Assembly (NCBI GenBank): GCA_947446925.1
Contig: CANFHU010000008.1
Location: 52,220 to 116,219, forward strand
Length of the DNA: 64,000 nt
Direction of reading: 5' to 3'
DNA from: Flavobacteriia bacterium
GTDB lineage: Bacteria > Bacteroidota > Bacteroidia > Flavobacteriales_D > Crocinitomicaceae
The notes beneath the pieces were generated by a model. That model was not told the origin of the DNA. It made no database searches and saw only the letters and a program-made list of their open reading frames with translations. Below, in pieces: positions 9,483 to 18,422 of the stretch; position 1 is the stretch's first letter, and each line of letters begins with the position of its first letter. A program made the translations under genes and the position numbers.

Positions 9483-10414
9483 TAGATACTTAAAAAGTTG
9501 AATAAATAATCGATAGCTTGATTACTTGCGCGTTGTACGGCTTCAATGGTGTTTGAGCCATTGTGGGAACCAAGAATACAATTATCCATATGTACAAAAG
9601 GTGATTCTGTATTTAAAGGTTCATTTTCAAATACATCCAAAGCGACAGAATCAATATGTCCTGATTTTAAACCTGCTAAAAGTGATTTTTCATCAATTAT
9701 TCCGCCTCGAGAAACATTGATAATACAAACACCTTTTTTCATTTTTTGGATAGAATCTTGATTAATAATTTGATAAGTAGATGAATTCAATGCACATGTA
9801 GTAATTACATAATCTGCTTTCTCTATATTGTTTGGAAATGTATCAAATGTGAATTTATTTATTTCAGATTCATCCGCTTTTGCAAATGGATCATAAACCG
9901 TTATATGCATGTCAAATGCATGTAGAAATTTTGCTGTAGATTTACCAATATCACCAAACCCAATTAAAGCAACATTTTTATCTTTTAACGATCTGCCCGC
10001 TGGTTTTATCCAATTACCTTTTCTTACTTCTCGATCAATATAAAATGATTGTCTTGCTAGTCCTAACACATAATTTACAGCTAATGTTGCAACTTCCGCT
10101 CCAAACATATTAGGTGTATTAGTTATTGGAATACCTAATTTTTCACATGCCTTAAAATCTACATTATCCACTCCAACACCCCATTTGACAGCGGCTTTTA
10201 AATTACCATTTTTACCAGCGGTGAAAACTTTTTCGGTAGCAGGGTCATCCCCAATTATCCAACCATCTACATCAGGAATAATTTGTAATAATTCATCCTC
10301 TGTTAATGTTTGAACCACATTTGGTAAGATTAGTTCGATTCCTTTTGCTTCAAAAACCGCGGTAAATTCCGAAATTCTTTTTAGCATTGGTGGGCATGTT
10401 ACAAGTATTTTCAT
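9482..10414 (-). CDS. D-isomer-specific 2-hydroxyacid dehydrogenase
   Basis: About 310 residues from the ATG at 10414, which begins MKILVTCPP one base after the stop of the preceding gene. A longer reading to 10531 would run into that gene. The NAD-binding fold shows GFGDIG; the catalytic Arg is in INVSRGGI, followed by a conserved Glu in DVFENEPL and the His in GSHNGSN. The family oxidises or reduces 2-hydroxy/2-keto acids (SerA, PdxB, phosphonate dehydrogenase). In this locus it probably works on a sugar acid and not on central metabolism, because no other serine or pyridoxine genes are near. Confidence 0.85.
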   Translation of the reverse strand: MKILVTCPPMLKRISEFTAVFEAKGIELILPNVVQTLTEDELLQIIPDVDGWIIGDDPATEKVFTAGKNGNLKAAVKWGVGVDNVDFKACEKLGIPITNTPNMFGAEVATLAVNYVLGLARQSFYIDREVRKGNWIKPAGRSLKDKNVALIGFGDIGKSTAKFLHAFDMHITVYDPFAKADESEINKFTFDTFPNNIEKADYVITTCALNSSTYQIINQDSIQKMKKGVCIINVSRGGIIDEKSLLAGLKSGHIDSVALDVFENEPLNTESPFVHMDNCILGSHNGSNTIEAVQRASNQAIDYLFNFLSI

Positions 10415-10415
10415 C

Positions 10416-11093
10416 TTATTTTCCAGGATATAATTCTTTAAATAAAAATTCTGCGACTTTAAAATTAAGTTCGACATCAATGTCTTGCGCTTCAATTTCT
10501 TCCATTTCGAATAGAAGTGGTCTATCTCCAATTCTATTCCATTTCTTTTCTAGAGTTTCTTTTGTAAATAAATACATACATGAATTTTCGATATATGTAG
10601 CAGGTAAATCTTGAGTTCTCAATAGAATGGATGGATTGTGGTTTATTGCTCTAGCTAATGGATCCCATAGTCTTTGTTGTAAACGCGTTACAGTAAATAA
10701 ACTATCATGAACAGGATAATTTGCTAAAAATTTATCTAAAGCATCTGAAATAGTTTTAGATGATAATAAGGGATTTGTACTGTGTGTTTGAAGGTAGAAA
10801 TTTGATTCCACCGTATTACAAGTATTAAGAAGTACATTATTCATTGGTATACTACCATCAGTTAAATGTGCTGGTCTTTCTAAAATTAACACTTGTGGGT
10901 AAATTTTTTCACATTGTTCCTTTATAGTAGGACTATCTGTATCTATTATTACTTTGTCTATTTTTGGACAATCAAGTAGAGTGTCGATAACTCTATGAAA
11001 AAGTGGTTTCCCAGCAAAATCTCGGTAGTTTTTACCTTTAACACGTTCGCTTGAATGACGCATTGGAACAATTGAAACTACGTTATATTTCAT
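10416..11093 (-). CDS. acylneuraminate/CMP-sugar cytidylyltransferase family protein
   Basis: 225 residues. The N-terminal VPMRHSSERVKGKN is the nucleotide-binding signature of the NeuA/KdsB-type cytidylyltransferases (COG1083), followed by GKPLFHRVID. LQTHSTNPLL near the middle is also characteristic. It should activate a sugar acid, or a related compound, with CTP to the CMP form. No NeuB or KdsA-like condensing enzyme lies in the window, so the activated compound is unknown and may not be a true sialic acid. It is in the middle of the cassette GT2-cyclase-cytidylyltransferase-hydroxyacid dehydrogenase-SDR. Confidence 0.85.
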   Translation of the reverse strand: MKYNVVSIVPMRHSSERVKGKNYRDFAGKPLFHRVIDTLLDCPKIDKVIIDTDSPTIKEQCEKIYPQVLILERPAHLTDGSIPMNNVLLNTCNTVESNFYLQTHSTNPLLSSKTISDALDKFLANYPVHDSLFTVTRLQQRLWDPLARAINHNPSILLRTQDLPATYIENSCMYLFTKETLEKKWNRIGDRPLLFEMEEIEAQDIDVELNFKVAEFLFKELYPGK

Positions 11094-11104
11094 AATTTAT
11101 TTTT

Positions 11105-11749
11105 TTATATTTTTTGTAAAATTGCTCTTACAGGAACACCTTCAATTCCAAGTATACTTATTGGAAGACATGTTAGTTTATACATTCCTCCACCTACATT
11201 TCTAAGGTCTAAACCTTCTAAAATAATTATATTGTTATTTAATATAATCTGGTGTGTAACAGGAGGATCATAGAATTTTTGAATAGAACAATAGTCAATT
11301 CCAATTAAATCTATTTTTTGTTCCACTAACCATTCAGCAGCATCTGCGGAGATTGCACAGAATTCTACATCGAAGGTTTCATTATCCCATAAATTATTAT
11401 AAGAGTTATAAGTTTTTAATAATAATCTTGTAGTGTTGTTTGGTATGATTAGATTTTCTAAATCAGATCGTTGAACTGTTAATAGGTTTTTAGGTAATTC
11501 TACTATAAAACAATCTCCAATTAATCTATCTAAATTAATTTCATTAGTTGTTTTTCCGTTTTCTATAAAATGTAAAGGTGCATCTATATGGGTTCCGCTA
11601 TGCACATCAATATCGAGTCTTGAAACATTTGCATCACTGTTATTGCCAATAGTAGCGAGAAAAGAAATATTTATACCATAACCATTTGGCCAAACAGGTA
11701 ATTTTTTTGAAAGCGGTATGCTGATATCAATTATTTCGTAATTATTCAT
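11105..11749 (-). CDS. cyclase family protein (kynurenine formamidase-like)
   Basis: 214 residues with the family motif DVHSGTHIDAPLHF near residues 49-62, where the His and Asp residues bind metal. Known relatives are KynB formamidase, isatin hydrolase and polyketide cyclases; all hydrolyse or rearrange small carbonyl compounds using Zn or Mn. No kynurenine pathway gene is near. Its start overlaps the stop of the upstream GT2 gene by 8 nt, tying it to the glycan cassette. Opening or closing a lactone or amide of a sugar acid is a reasonable guess, but only a guess. Confidence 0.75.
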   Translation of the reverse strand: MNNYEIIDISIPLSKKLPVWPNGYGINISFLATIGNNSDANVSRLDIDVHSGTHIDAPLHFIENGKTTNEINLDRLIGDCFIVELPKNLLTVQRSDLENLIIPNNTTRLLLKTYNSYNNLWDNETFDVEFCAISADAAEWLVEQKIDLIGIDYCSIQKFYDPPVTHQIILNNNIIILEGLDLRNVGGGMYKLTCLPISILGIEGVPVRAILQKI

Positions 11750-12677
11750 AATTAATTTTATTAGCTTCTATTTTCAAAGATTTTTGTTTTCGTAGAAAAT
11801 TGTTAGGATAATAAAATCTTGTTCGAATTGTATTATCCATGTTTCCAGAATGGTGATAGCCTTTCCAAGTTCCAAAAAATTGTAATACTCTAAAAACAGG
11901 TATGTCAATAATATTTTTGAAAATAGTAAATTCTTTAATCGCGTAATAATAATCACTTAGAATATTCGTGAAACTTAAGTATACAAAATCAATTAAAGAA
12001 AATTTAGCATATGGACTAATTCGTTTAAATGCAATTGCTTCTCTATAATAACGGTTATATACTTTTTTGGGAGTTTCTTCATGCACATGCACGATTATTG
12101 CTTCTGCTTCATAGATTAAGTGGAAACCTTTTTGTAGAATTTTCTCTGCCCAAGCTAAGTCTTCAAGACCAGTTAATGTTTCGTCATAATGTTGTTCCAA
12201 CCAAAGCGATTTTCTAATTGCTGCATTTGCGTTATTGCAAAATGGGTGTAATTGGTTATAGTTTGAAGTAGGAGGGAACCATTTAATCAATAATCTTTTT
12301 TCTGAGTATTTACTTGCATCGTCTCCAATTTGTCTACCATAAACTAATGCTACATTATCTTTTTTAAAAGGTTCTAGCATTTTTTCTATCCAGTTATTAT
12401 ATACAGGGTAAACATGTGCACTTGCAAACAATAAAATATCTCCACTAGCTTTTTTACAACCAATATTTAAGGCATAACCAAAGGAAAATTCTTCCGGTTT
12501 TATATTTACAACTATAGCGCCTTCATTTTTTGCAATTTCTGCTGTATTATCAGTAGAACCAGAATTAACAAGAATAATTTCAATTTCAGCACTACATATT
12601 TGATTTTTAATACCTTTTATTAGTTTACCGATATGTTTTTCTTCGTTAAAAGCTCTAATGATTATACTACATTTCAT
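11742..12677 (-). CDS. glycosyltransferase family 2
   Basis: 311 residues. The N-terminal CSIIIRAFNEEKHIGKL and LVNSGSTDNT near residues 36-46 are classic GT2 motifs. The expected DxD position is replaced by FASAHVYP near residues 90-97. That substitution occurs in a GT2 subgroup of surface-glycan loci, and TGLEDLAWA later in the protein gives the ED catalytic motif. A C-terminal tail of about 80 residues is outside the core fold. It leads the cassette with the cytidylyltransferase and may use its product, though GT2 enzymes more often use UDP- or GDP-sugars. The start lies about 70 nt downstream of the epimerase gene. Confidence 0.8.
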   Translation of the reverse strand: MKCSIIIRAFNEEKHIGKLIKGIKNQICSAEIEIILVNSGSTDNTAEIAKNEGAIVVNIKPEEFSFGYALNIGCKKASGDILLFASAHVYPVYNNWIEKMLEPFKKDNVALVYGRQIGDDASKYSEKRLLIKWFPPTSNYNQLHPFCNNANAAIRKSLWLEQHYDETLTGLEDLAWAEKILQKGFHLIYEAEAIIVHVHEETPKKVYNRYYREAIAFKRISPYAKFSLIDFVYLSFTNILSDYYYAIKEFTIFKNIIDIPVFRVLQFFGTWKGYHHSGNMDNTIRTRFYYPNNFLRKQKSLKIEANKINYE

Positions 12678-12748
12678 CTTCTACATATTAATATTTACTT
12701 TTATGGTATTGATAGTCAAATTGATAAAAGTATATAATAGTTTTGTTT

Positions 12749-13735
12749 CTAGTTGGAGGAATTAAAATACCCCCAATACCAATCTACAGCCTCTTTTAAA
12801 CCTTCTTGTAAATTGTGTGTTGGTTTATAACCAAGTATTTTTTTTGCCTTTTCGATAGATGCATGGGAGTGGGGGATATCCCCTAAACGTTCAGGTCCAT
12901 GAATAATTTCTACTTGACTAATTTCTTGTTTATATTCGGTTAAATATTTTTTAAGCAAGGATGTCATTTCAAGCAAATTTGCTCTTTCACCTACAGCGGT
13001 ATTGAATACCTCACCGATTGCATCTTTATTTTCAGTTGATGCAGCTAAATGGTTCATTTGGATTACATTATCAATGTAGGTGAAATCCCTGGAGTTTGTA
13101 CCATCTCCGTTGATAGTAGGTGATTCCAATTCCATAAATAATTGTGTGAATTTTGGAATTACTGCAGCGTATGCTCCATTGGGATCTTGTCTTCTTCCGT
13201 ATACATTGAAATAGCGCAAACCTATGGTTTCTAATCCGTATGTTTTATAAAAAACATCCGCATATAATTCATTTACATATTTTGTAATTGCATAAGGCGA
13301 TAGTGGTTTACCAATTACATCTTCCACTTTCGGTAATGCTTTAGAATCCCCATAAGTAGAAGAACTTGCAGCATAAACAAAACGCTTTACTTTCGCATCT
13401 CTTGCAGCTACAAGCATATTTAAAAATCCATTGATATTTACATCATTTGTTGTAATTGGATCATTAATTGATCTAGGTACAGATCCTAAAGCAGCTTGGT
13501 GTAAAATAATATCTACTCCTGATACAGCATCATTACACGTTTCTAAATTTCTTATATCCCCTTCTAAAAAAGTAAAATTTTTATTTGCTAAAAAAGGAAC
13601 AATATTTTCTTTTTTTCCTGTGGATAGATTATCTAAACAACGTACTATGTTATTATTATTTAATAACGATTCACAAAGATTAGATCCTATAAATCCTGCG
13701 CCACCTGTGACTAATACTGTTTTATTAGTAATCAT
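12749..13735 (-). CDS. UDP-N-acetylglucosamine 4-epimerase-like, NAD-dependent (WbpP/TviC type)
   Basis: 328 residues, extended SDR. TGGAGFIGSNLCESL near residues 10-24 binds NAD, and YAITKYVNE carries the catalytic Tyr and Lys. The serine side has ASSSTYGDS. RYFNVYGRRQDPNGAYAAVIP is strongly typical of the WbpP/TviC group, which epimerises UDP-GlcNAc to UDP-GalNAc. UDP-GalNAc or a derivative is therefore a likely building block of the glycan. A UDP-glucose 4-epimerase (GalE) or related role is possible, as the groups overlap. It is 10 nt downstream of fcl. Confidence 0.75.
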   Translation of the reverse strand: MITNKTVLVTGGAGFIGSNLCESLLNNNNIVRCLDNLSTGKKENIVPFLANKNFTFLEGDIRNLETCNDAVSGVDIILHQAALGSVPRSINDPITTNDVNINGFLNMLVAARDAKVKRFVYAASSSTYGDSKALPKVEDVIGKPLSPYAITKYVNELYADVFYKTYGLETIGLRYFNVYGRRQDPNGAYAAVIPKFTQLFMELESPTINGDGTNSRDFTYIDNVIQMNHLAASTENKDAIGEVFNTAVGERANLLEMTSLLKKYLTEYKQEISQVEIIHGPERLGDIPHSHASIEKAKKILGYKPTHNLQEGLKEAVDWYWGYFNSSN

Positions 13736-13745
13736 GTTGTACTAT

Positions 13746-14696
13746 TTATATTTTGACTTCTTTGAATGAATTTACATTTTCAAGAAACCATGTATATGTT
13801 CGACGAATTCCGTCTTCTAGTTTAATTTTAGCGATCCATCCAGCATTTGACATTTTGGAAACATCCATTAATTTTCTAGGTGTTCCATCTGGTTTTGATG
13901 CATCCCAAATGATTTCTCCTGTGTGTCCAACGGTTTCTTGGATAATTTCTGCTAACTCTTTAATAGACAAATCTACGCCAGTGCCAACATTAAATAAATT
14001 TTCCTCTAATTTGTTTTCAATGGAATATACAACAGCGTCCGCTAAGTCTTCTACATGTAAAAATTCTCTTTTTGGAGTCCCTGATCCCCATAAAGTTACA
14101 GGAGTATGACCATTCAATTTAGCTTCGTGAAATTTACGAATCATGGCGGGCAGAACATGCGAAGTATGCAGATCAAAATTATCGTTACTGCCATATAAAT
14201 TGGTTGGCATTAAACTAAAATAATCTTTATTGAATTGTTTACGTATTGCTTCACATGCTTTTACACCTGTGATTTTGGCAATAGCATACCACTCATTTGT
14301 AGGTTCTAAAGCGTCTGTTAGTAAATATTCTTCCTTTAATGGTTGTGGTGCTAATTTCGGGTAAATACATGAACTACCTAAAAAGATAAATTTTTCTACA
14401 TTTACCTGCAATGAAGCATCCAATAAATTATTTTGGATTTGCATGTTTTCCATCAAAAACTGGTACGGAAAATCATTATTTGCTAAGATACCACCAACAC
14501 GAGCTGCAGCATCTATTACAACATACGGTTTTTCATTTTGAAAGAAATCCCCAACTGCCTGTTGGTTACGTAAATCTAACTCTTTTGATGATTTACCAAT
14601 TAAATTGGTATATCCTTTTGCGGTTAAATTTCTCCAAATCGCGGATCCAACCATTCCGTTATGACCTGCAATGTATATTTTACTACTTTTTTGCAT
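13746..14696 (-). CDS. fcl: GDP-L-fucose synthase
   Basis: 316 residues, extended SDR. AGHNGMVGSAIWRNL near the N-terminus is the nucleotide-binding loop and is highly characteristic of Fcl/WcaG. The SSCIYPK segment and YAIAKITG carry the catalytic Ser, Tyr and Lys. It converts GDP-4-keto-6-deoxy-mannose to GDP-L-fucose by epimerisation and NADPH reduction. It lies 5 nt after gmd, which makes its substrate, so the two form a complete GDP-mannose to GDP-fucose route. No GDP-mannose-forming gene is in the window. Confidence 0.93.
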   Translation of the reverse strand: MQKSSKIYIAGHNGMVGSAIWRNLTAKGYTNLIGKSSKELDLRNQQAVGDFFQNEKPYVVIDAAARVGGILANNDFPYQFLMENMQIQNNLLDASLQVNVEKFIFLGSSCIYPKLAPQPLKEEYLLTDALEPTNEWYAIAKITGVKACEAIRKQFNKDYFSLMPTNLYGSNDNFDLHTSHVLPAMIRKFHEAKLNGHTPVTLWGSGTPKREFLHVEDLADAVVYSIENKLEENLFNVGTGVDLSIKELAEIIQETVGHTGEIIWDASKPDGTPRKLMDVSKMSNAGWIAKIKLEDGIRRTYTWFLENVNSFKEVKI

Positions 14697-14701
14697 AATT
14701 G

Positions 14702-15814
14702 CTATTCAAAATAGTTAAAAGTATTAAAATTACCCTCTTTAAGGTATTGGTCTTTTTGCATTAGTTTGACATCGCTTTGCATCATGTCTTTTACTAGATC
14801 TTTTAAATCGTATTCTGGAACCCACCCTAATTTTTCTCTCGCTTTTGTAGCATCTCCAATTAGTAAGTCTACTTCTGTAGGTCTAAAATATTTTGGATCT
14901 ACCGCTAAAACTTCTTTTCCAATTTCAACTTGGAATTCAGGGTTTGAGCAAGATGCAACATAGGCTTTTTCATCTACTCCGGTACCTTTAAATTCTAATT
15001 CGATACCAACTTCGTTAAAAGACATCCGAACGAATTCACGAACAGGGGTAGTTTTATTGGTTGCAATTACCCAATCTTCCGCTTGATCTGCTTGCAAAAT
15101 CATCCACATCATGCGCACATAATCTTTTGCATGTCCCCAATCACGTTGTGCATCTAGGTTTCCTAAGTAGAATTTATCTTGTAGTCCTAAAGCAATACGC
15201 GATGCAGCACGTGTAATCTTACGTGTCACAAAAGTTTCCCCTCTGATTGGAGATTCGTGGTTAAATAAAATTCCATTACAAGCATACATACCATACGCTT
15301 CACGGTAGTTAACTGTAATCCAGAAAGCATACATTTTTGCTACAGCATATGGGCTTCTTGGGTAGAAAGGTGTTTTTTCAGTTTGTGGAACTTCTTGCAC
15401 TTTTCCATATAATTCGGAAGTAGACGCTTGATAAATTCTAGTCTTTTTTTCCAATCCTAATAATCGAACAGCATCTAAAATTCTTAACGTACCTAGACCA
15501 TCAGCGTTACCAGTATATTCAGGAGTTTCGAAAGAAACAGCTACGTGACTCATTGCTGCTAGATTGTAAATTTCATCGGGTTGAATTTCTTGAATTAAAC
15601 GGATTAGATTGGTACTATCCGTCATATCCCCATAATGTAAAATGAAATTTTTATTTTCTGTATGCGGATCTTGGTATAAATGATCAATTCTATCTGTATT
15701 GAATAATGAAGATCTTCTTTTTAACCCATGTACAATGTATCCTTTTTTTAACAAGAACTCACTTAAATAGGCACCATCTTGTCCAGTAACACCAGTAATA
15801 AAGGCTGTTTTCAT
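14702..15814 (-). CDS. gmd: GDP-mannose 4,6-dehydratase
   Basis: 370 residues, the normal length for Gmd. [16 protein letters not shown] at the N-terminus binds NADP, and [14 protein letters not shown] plus [12 protein letters not shown] carry the catalytic Thr/Ser-Glu-Tyr-Lys set. It dehydrates GDP-D-mannose to GDP-4-keto-6-deoxy-D-mannose. It is the first gene of the long minus-strand polysaccharide run. A TAnnTTTG element about 60 nt upstream is a candidate promoter for the whole set. Confidence 0.95.
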   Translation of the reverse strand: MKTAFITGVTGQDGAYLSEFLLKKGYIVHGLKRRSSLFNTDRIDHLYQDPHTENKNFILHYGDMTDSTNLIRLIQEIQPDEIYNLAAMSHVAVSFETPEYTGNADGLGTLRILDAVRLLGLEKKTRIYQASTSELYGKVQEVPQTEKTPFYPRSPYAVAKMYAFWITVNYREAYGMYACNGILFNHESPIRGETFVTRKITRAASRIALGLQDKFYLGNLDAQRDWGHAKDYVRMMWMILQADQAEDWVIATNKTTPVREFVRMSFNEVGIELEFKGTGVDEKAYVASCSNPEFQVEIGKEVLAVDPKYFRPTEVDLLIGDATKAREKLGWVPEYDLKDLVKDMMQSDVKLMQKDQYLKEGNFNTFNYFE

Positions 15815-15873
15815 TTAATATGTTTTAATGTTTGATTATTAGTTTGTTATGTTTAAATTTTGTAGTTTAAATT

Positions 15874-15881
15874 CAAAATTA
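15874..15881 (-). promoter_or_regulatory. -7 promoter element upstream of gmd
   Basis: On the minus strand the sequence is TAATTTTG, matching TAnnTTTG. It gives a leader of roughly 50 nt before gmd. No -33 TTG at the usual distance was seen, so this is a candidate only. It could drive the whole polysaccharide run. Confidence 0.4.
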
Positions 15882-15950
15882 ACAATTTGCTAAATTAATA
15901 AAAAATCTTCAGATTTTAGAAGGTTTATCTTTAAACTCCTAGATTTTACT

Positions 15951-16793
15951 TTATAGAAATCCTAATACGATTAAATGGAACCAGCGATCTTGCGTCAAAA
16001 GAAAGAGGAAGAATAGTCCTTCAATCACAAAAAATGAAAATTTAAACAGGAATATATATGCCGCAGTTAATTCTTTTTTTCTTCGAACAAAGTAAGGGAT
16101 TGCAAAGAAAAGTGCCGTAAATGGATAGGTATTTACTGATGAAAAATCAATGTTATATGTACTTACTTCTAATTTACTCTTATGAAATATTTTTGTCGGA
16201 TTATGAAATATAAAAGAGCTAGAAATATAAATAGTGTCTGAGTATTGTAATTTATTTTCCAAATTTCTTTCCGTGAATATTTTTAAATTTTGATTGGTTT
16301 GAATTAGGAAAACTTCCTCTTGAAATAAACCATTGTATGGGGTTGAAAAATGCGTAACTAATTGTTTTTCAATATGATTTGGAAGCAATGGTTCCACTAT
16401 TAATAAAATACTTACAAATAGTGAAACATAGCTAATTGTACTAAATAGTTTCCATTGAATTCCGGACGTAATTTTTTGATAGGATTCTTTTAGTTTTTTT
16501 TCTTCTAGTATACGTTTTTCGCGCAATCGCTCTTTGGCTTTGCGTATTCTTTCCATCCGTTTTAATTCTTCCGATGGATTTGCTTCTGTTGGTATAAATT
16601 TGGGAGTTGGTTTATCCTCCATTAAGAAATCATATGCTTCTTTGATTAATTGAAAAATTTCTGTCGCATTTTCTGATTTATTTTTATCCGGATGAAACTC
16701 TTTTGCTAATTTTCTAAATTGTTTTCGAATTTCATCTTTGCTAGCATTCAAAGGAAGATTGAGCAATTCTAAATATTTTCTTCTAGTGCTCAT
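15951..16793 (-). CDS. J-domain protein with C-terminal membrane region
   Basis: 280 residues. An N-terminal J domain covers about residues 4-65 with the HPD motif in EFHPDKN. It is followed by a highly charged basic helix (residues 75-110, rich in Arg, Lys and Glu). A hydrophobic segment lies near residues 117-135 and two more lie in the last 60 residues. There is no zinc finger or substrate-binding domain, so it is not DnaJ itself but a membrane-anchored J protein that would recruit DnaK to the inner membrane. The partner is unknown. It overlaps the AMP-ligase gene by 11 nt, which suggests coupled translation. Confidence 0.75.
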   Translation of the reverse strand: MSTRRKYLELLNLPLNASKDEIRKQFRKLAKEFHPDKNKSENATEIFQLIKEAYDFLMEDKPTPKFIPTEANPSEELKRMERIRKAKERLREKRILEEKKLKESYQKITSGIQWKLFSTISYVSLFVSILLIVEPLLPNHIEKQLVTHFSTPYNGLFQEEVFLIQTNQNLKIFTERNLENKLQYSDTIYISSSFIFHNPTKIFHKSKLEVSTYNIDFSSVNTYPFTALFFAIPYFVRRKKELTAAYIFLFKFSFFVIEGLFFLFLLTQDRWFHLIVLGFL

Positions 16794-17802
16794 TTTTCCA
16801 TTTTTGGTACGTTGAAATACGATTTATTTTTCCTGAGTTGGTTTCTTCAAACGGAAAATAAAAATATATATTTTTTGGAATCTCATGTTTTTCCAAATTG
16901 TTATTTAGCAACTCAAAAATTTCATTGTTTCGTTCAAATGAATATATATTTTCAATGAAAAGAACTATTCTTTCTCCTAGTTTTTCATCGTATGCTTTTG
17001 AAATAAAAAATCGATCCTTCAATTGATTTTCTATTTTCTTTTCTAGTATTTCAGGATGGAATTTTTTTCCGCCTGAAATGATGACAAAATCTTTTCTACC
17101 TAACCATTTAAATTCAATGGAGCTTATTAATTCAACTTGATCGTTTGTCTCCATAGCTTCAATCCCGAGAAGTGGTGCATGAATAATGAGTGAGTCGTTA
17201 GAAGTGGTAAACGAGATATTTTTTAATGCTCTAAAATTAGGAATGGAATCTTTTAAATTTTTTATTGCTACATGTGACATCGTTTCGGTCATACCATAAC
17301 TTTCATAAAAATTCATCGGATAGTTTTGAATTTTATCCGTGAGCGATTTAGAGACGGGCGCACCACCAAGTAAGATGTTATCAATTAAATATAATTTTTC
17401 CGGAGATTCTATTAGGATGGAAATTAACTGATAGGGAACTAAAGAAACAAACGCGACATGTTCTTGTAAATTAAGTAATGGATTTTTAACTACATCACTA
17501 ACAATTAATTGCATCTTAAATTCTAAAGCACGAATAATAAGCATTTTACCTCCAATCGTATCTGCTGAAAGCGATAATAAAATGTTTTGTCCTTCTTTAA
17601 ACTTAAAATATTCACCTGTCATTTGAGCAGACGCTTTTAGGTGTTTCTTAAGTAGTTTAATGGTTTTAGGTTTACCTGTAGAACCAGAAGTTTGAGATGT
17701 AATATAGTTTTTGTTAGAATTCCATTCATCGATAAACCCAAGAACTTTTGTTTTAAGTTCTTGGTTATCTGTTATAAATTTTATATTGATTTCAGGTTGC
17801 AT
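16783..17802 (-). CDS. AMP-forming acyl-CoA ligase family protein (MenE-like)
   Basis: 339 residues, short for the family, which suits the compact MenE-like ligases of Bacteroidota. SQTSGSTGKPKTI near residues 38-50 is the P-loop AMP-binding motif. ESYGMTETMSH is motif A5, GRKDFVIISGGKKF is the hinge motif, and SGKINR near the C-terminus carries the adenylation Lys. The likely role is o-succinylbenzoate-CoA ligase of menaquinone synthesis, but no other men genes are nearby and another acid is possible. Its first base is shared with the end of tsaC. Confidence 0.75.
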   Translation of the reverse strand: MQPEINIKFITDNQELKTKVLGFIDEWNSNKNYITSQTSGSTGKPKTIKLLKKHLKASAQMTGEYFKFKEGQNILLSLSADTIGGKMLIIRALEFKMQLIVSDVVKNPLLNLQEHVAFVSLVPYQLISILIESPEKLYLIDNILLGGAPVSKSLTDKIQNYPMNFYESYGMTETMSHVAIKNLKDSIPNFRALKNISFTTSNDSLIIHAPLLGIEAMETNDQVELISSIEFKWLGRKDFVIISGGKKFHPEILEKKIENQLKDRFFISKAYDEKLGERIVLFIENIYSFERNNEIFELLNNNLEKHEIPKNIYFYFPFEETNSGKINRISTYQKWKNEH

Positions 17803-18413
17803 TAATCTAGTATACCTAAACCCTGTCTAATAATTTCTGGTGCTCCTGATGTACAATCTACTACCGTTGTCCCATCTAATTTTCCAAAACCACCATCGAT
17901 AATTAAATCCACTTTGTCGTTATAATGTTCTACGATTTCAGCAGGATCATTGTGGTATTCGAAAATCGAAGAATCGTCTTTCAAAGAAGTAGTTGCAATA
18001 GGATTTCCTAATTTTTCGGCAATTGCAATAATAATCGGGTTGTTTGGAATTCGAATTCCGATATCTTTTCGATTAGAATCAAATAACTTAGGAATTTCAC
18101 TTGTTGCAGGTAATATGTAGGTAAAAGGACCTGGAAGTGTTGTGTTTAATAATTTGAAAATTGGTCGATCAATTTGTTTGACGTATTTGGATAAGTCGCT
18201 CATTCCCGTACATATAATTGAAAAATTTGCTTTGTTCAATTTAATATCTTTCAGTTTTGCTAATTTTTCAAGCGCTTTTTTATGGTATAAATCGCAGCCG
18301 ATTGCGTATACACTATCCGTAGGAAAAATTACTAATCCGCCTTTTTTCAATACATCCACTACTTGATTTATTGCTCTGATATCTATGTTGTCTGGGTTAA
18401 TCTCTACTATCAT
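17802..18413 (-). CDS. tsaC: L-threonylcarbamoyladenylate synthase (TsaC/Sua5/YrdC family)
   Basis: 203 residues, a single YrdC domain without the Sua5 C-terminal extension. GGLVIFPTDSVYAIGCD near residues 29-45 is the family signature, followed by a Lys/Arg-rich nucleotide-binding region and a NPIATTSLK segment. It makes threonylcarbamoyl-AMP from Thr, bicarbonate and ATP for the t6A modification of tRNA position 37. The gene is in a tight run with the AMP-ligase and J-domain genes. YciO-type paralogues look similar, so the symbol carries some doubt. Confidence 0.85.
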   Translation of the reverse strand: MIVEINPDNIDIRAINQVVDVLKKGGLVIFPTDSVYAIGCDLYHKKALEKLAKLKDIKLNKANFSIICTGMSDLSKYVKQIDRPIFKLLNTTLPGPFTYILPATSEIPKLFDSNRKDIGIRIPNNPIIIAIAEKLGNPIATTSLKDDSSIFEYHNDPAEIVEHYNDKVDLIIDGGFGKLDGTTVVDCTSGAPEIIRQGLGILD

Positions 18414-18422
18414 ATTCTTTTT

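Noticed and set aside
9526-9761. Plus-strand frames inside the D-2-hydroxyacid dehydrogenase gene
   Set aside because: Shadows of a clear gene on the other strand; no features of their own.
15882-15950. Terminator between the dnaJ-like run and gmd
   Set aside because: AAAATCT-TC-AGATTTT has too small a loop and a weak stem; not convincing.
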